A stretch of DNA of 64,000 nt from Xylophilus sp. GW821-FHT01B05 (GTDB lineage: Bacteria; Pseudomonadota; Gammaproteobacteria; Burkholderiales; Burkholderiaceae_C). A model generated the notes under the pieces. The model worked only from the letters and a program-made list of their open reading frames with translations. It was not told the origin of the DNA and made no database searches. The position numbers and the translations under genes were made by a program. The stretch covers positions 1,550,001-1,614,000 of the forward strand of contig CP152408.1 of NCBI GenBank assembly GCA_038961845.1. The letters run 5' to 3'. Positions 62,143 through 64,000 of this stretch are shown in pieces; the stretch's first letter is position 1, and each line of letters starts with the position of its first letter.

Positions 62143-64000
62143 TGCACCGCCTGAGCCTGCGCACCTCTTTGTGGAGCATCTTGCTGGCGGCCCTGCTGCC
62201 GGTGATGGCCATGGCCGTGCTGCTGGTCTGGCGCGCCGGCACCGACGCGCAGCAAGCCGCGCAGCAACGGCTGCAGGAAGCCAATCGCAGCGCCGCGCAA
62301 CTGGTGGATGCCGAATGGGCGCTGCGCATCGGCGGCCTGCGCGCGCTGCTGCAACAGTGGCCGCCGCAGCAACAGGCGCCAGCCGCGCTGGCGGCCCGCC
62401 TGCGCGATGCGTCGGCTTATGTGGGCGCTCCCTTGCACATCGAATGGGTGGCGCCCGGCGCGGGTTCTCCACAGCCTGGCAGCGTTGCTGATTTGGCGGC
62501 GAGCGCAGCGCTGCGCGGCCATGCGGTCGTGTCCCGGCTGGTGGCGCCGGGCGCGGGCCAGTCGCTGTCGGTGGCCGTGCCCGGCATGGCAGCGCCTGAT
62601 GGCCGCGTGCCGGTGCTGGTCGCCGTGTTCGAGCCGCACCGCCTGCTCAGCTCGCTGCAGCCGTTGCCGGCAGGGGCCAACTCCATGTTGTTCACCGCCG
62701 TGGTCGACGGCGCCGGCCATGTGGTGGCCCACACGCGCGGCGCAGAGGATGTGCCCGGTGCGCTTGCGCCGCATTGGGCGCTACTGCGCGAACAGGCGCA
62801 GCGGCAGGGAGCGGGGCAGGTGCAGACTTCGGAGCGCGGCGATGAAGTCCTGGCCTTCCAGCGCCTGGACGCGGCGCCCGGCTGGCTCGTGGTGTCTGGC
62901 AACACCGCCGCCAGTATCCACGGGCCGTGGCGGCAACTGCTGGCCGGCCTGGCCGTGGCCTGCGGCCTGACCCTGTGGCTGGGTGTGCGCCTCAGCCGTG
63001 CGTTGCTGGCGCCGATCCAGGCCCTGGCCGCGCAGGCCCGCAGCCTGGTCGAGGCCGATCGCGGGCAGCCGCTGCGGGGCCTGCCGCCGGTGTCTTCAGG
63101 CATCCGAGAGCTGCAGGTGCTGTGCGACAACCTGCACCATGCCGCCGCCGCGCTGGTGCACCGCATGCGCGCCGAGCGCGCCATCACCGAGGCCCTGCGC
63201 CTGAGCGAGCGCCGCCACCGCCTGCTGGCCAGTGCCGGCGCACTGGTGCTGTGGCGGCTGGACCCGAAGGGCGTCTTGGTCGAGGTCATGGGCTACCGCA
63301 AGCTCACCGGCCGCTCGCACCGCGACGCGCTGGGCACGGCGTGGCTGCGCCAGATCCACCGCGAGGACCGGCCGCAGGTGCTGCAGGCCTGCCGGCAGGC
63401 GCTGCGCCAGGGCGCGCTGGTGGACCTGGAGTTTCGCGTGCTGGCGGCGCAGGGCCTGGTGCGCTGGGTACGCGCGCGCGGCACCTGCATCCGCGACGAG
63501 CAGGAGCGCGTGCTGGAGTGGAACGGCGTGCTGGAAGACATCCACGAGCGCCGCATGGCGCAGGCCCAGGCCCTGCACATGGCGCACCACGACATGCTCA
63601 CCGGCCTGCCCAACCGCGTGCTGTTCCACCAGCGGCTTGACCAACTGCTTGCCAGGGCCGCTCGCGGCCGGCCCGGCGCCCTGTTGCTGCTGGACCTTGA
63701 CCGTTTCAAGCAGGTCAACGACAGCTGGGGCCACGCCGCCGGCGACGCCCTGCTGCGCCAGGCGGCGCAGCGCCTGCAGGCCCTGGTGCGCAGCGGCGAT
63801 ACGGTGGCCCGGCTCGGCGGCGACGAGTTCGCCATCCTGCTCGACGGCCTGGTCCAGCCGGCAGACGCCGAGCGCCTGGCCGAGCGCGTGGTGCGGCGCC
63901 TGGGCGAGCCCTATGCCCTGGGCGCGCACACGCTGCTCATCGGCGCCAGCGTAGGCATCACCAGCGTTCAGGCCGGCACCACCGCCCCGGAGCAACTGCT
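62142..64000 (+). CDS. Membrane GGDEF sensor protein, 3' end outside window
   Basis: An open frame of 619 codons running off the end of the window. It starts MHRLSLRTSLWSILLAALLP with a first transmembrane helix. A periplasmic Cache-like domain follows, then a second helix near residues 264-283 and a HAMP-like/linker stretch. A PAS domain comes next (RLLASAGALVLWRLDPKG, with HREDRPQVLQA and a PAC-type RWVRARGTCI). The GGDEF domain begins HHDMLTGLPNRVLF and keeps an intact active site in ARLGGDEFAILL. It is very probably a diguanylate cyclase; whether an EAL domain follows cannot be seen. The ATG overlaps the stop of the small lipoprotein-like gene. Confidence 0.88.
   Translation, partial: MHRLSLRTSLWSILLAALLPVMAMAVLLVWRAGTDAQQAAQQRLQEANRSAAQLVDAEWALRIGGLRALLQQWPPQQQAPAALAARLRDASAYVGAPLHIEWVAPGAGSPQPGSVADLAASAALRGHAVVSRLVAPGAGQSLSVAVPGMAAPDGRVPVLVAVFEPHRLLSSLQPLPAGANSMLFTAVVDGAGHVVAHTRGAEDVPGALAPHWALLREQAQRQGAGQVQTSERGDEVLAFQRLDAAPGWLVVSGNTAASIHGPWRQLLAGLAVACGLTLWLGVRLSRALLAPIQALAAQARSLVEADRGQPLRGLPPVSSGIRELQVLCDNLHHAAAALVHRMRAERAITEALRLSERRHRLLASAGALVLWRLDPKGVLVEVMGYRKLTGRSHRDALGTAWLRQIHREDRPQVLQACRQALRQGALVDLEFRVLAAQGLVRWVRARGTCIRDEQERVLEWNGVLEDIHERRMAQAQALHMAHHDMLTGLPNRVLFHQRLDQLLARAARGRPGALLLLDLDRFKQVNDSWGHAAGDALLRQAAQRLQALVRSGDTVARLGGDEFAILLDGLVQPADAERLAERVVRRLGEPYALGAHTLLIGASVGITSVQAGTTAPEQL

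Overview
The window is GC-rich and densely coded. It looks like a chromosomal segment of a betaproteobacterium in the Comamonadaceae (Acidovorax/Variovorax-like). This rests on codon use, on the gene families present, and on three dispersed intergenic repeat families (called Rep1, Rep2 and Rep3 here) of the kind common in that group. No database search was possible, so the genus is an inference.

Region by region: (1) 1-8.9 kb is a plus-strand sugar operon: two CUT2-type sugar ABC transporter sets followed by an IlvD/Edd dehydratase and a DHDPS-fold dehydratase, matching the non-phosphorylative L-arabinose route. (2) 9-22.6 kb holds a DegP/HtrA protease, an SGNH hydrolase, a membrane PQQ glucose/quinate-type dehydrogenase, an OpgC-like membrane protein, a 1995-residue alpha-2-macroglobulin with an intact CLEQ thioester, and a GDPD-like protein. 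(3) 22.6-38 kb is accessory. It has an Rhs polymorphic toxin with immunity gene plus two displaced, degenerate Rhs C-terminal modules, a ParDE pair, three copies of the 3' end of an integron-integrase gene (only one full length, with altered catalytic residues), a duplicated fragment of the macroglobulin gene, an OYE/LysR pair, a UPF0158 gene broken by a 271-bp MITE-like element, and a run of GNAT acetyltransferases. (4) 38-49 kb carries an Asp/Glu racemase, PbpC, a GGDEF sensor, an FMN-dependent alpha-hydroxyacid dehydrogenase, an IS1182-type insertion sequence, a KgtP-like transporter and a DMT exporter. (5) 49-56.8 kb is an RNA-repair locus. The activator rtcR is divergent from a minus-strand operon led by a near-perfect sigma-54 promoter: rsr (Ro60 homologue), four tandem Y-RNA-like structures, an unknown gene, rtcB, a nucleotidyltransferase and rtcA. 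(6) 57-64 kb is a signalling cluster: response regulator, LysM/FecR protein, CHASE2 histidine kinase, a small lipoprotein-like ORF and a GGDEF sensor that runs off the end of the window.

The most notable finding is the array of four Y-RNA-like elements at 52878-53323. All four share a two-part helix with a conserved ATGCA/ATGCT bulge, held by compensatory base changes. Three of them carry different tRNA-mimicking inserts in which the T arm comes first and the acceptor-stem strands are joined by a short loop. With Rsr, RtcB, RtcA, RtcR and a nucleotidyltransferase in the same locus, this suggests a stress-induced system that senses and repairs damaged tRNA-like RNA, with an unusually large set of Y RNAs.
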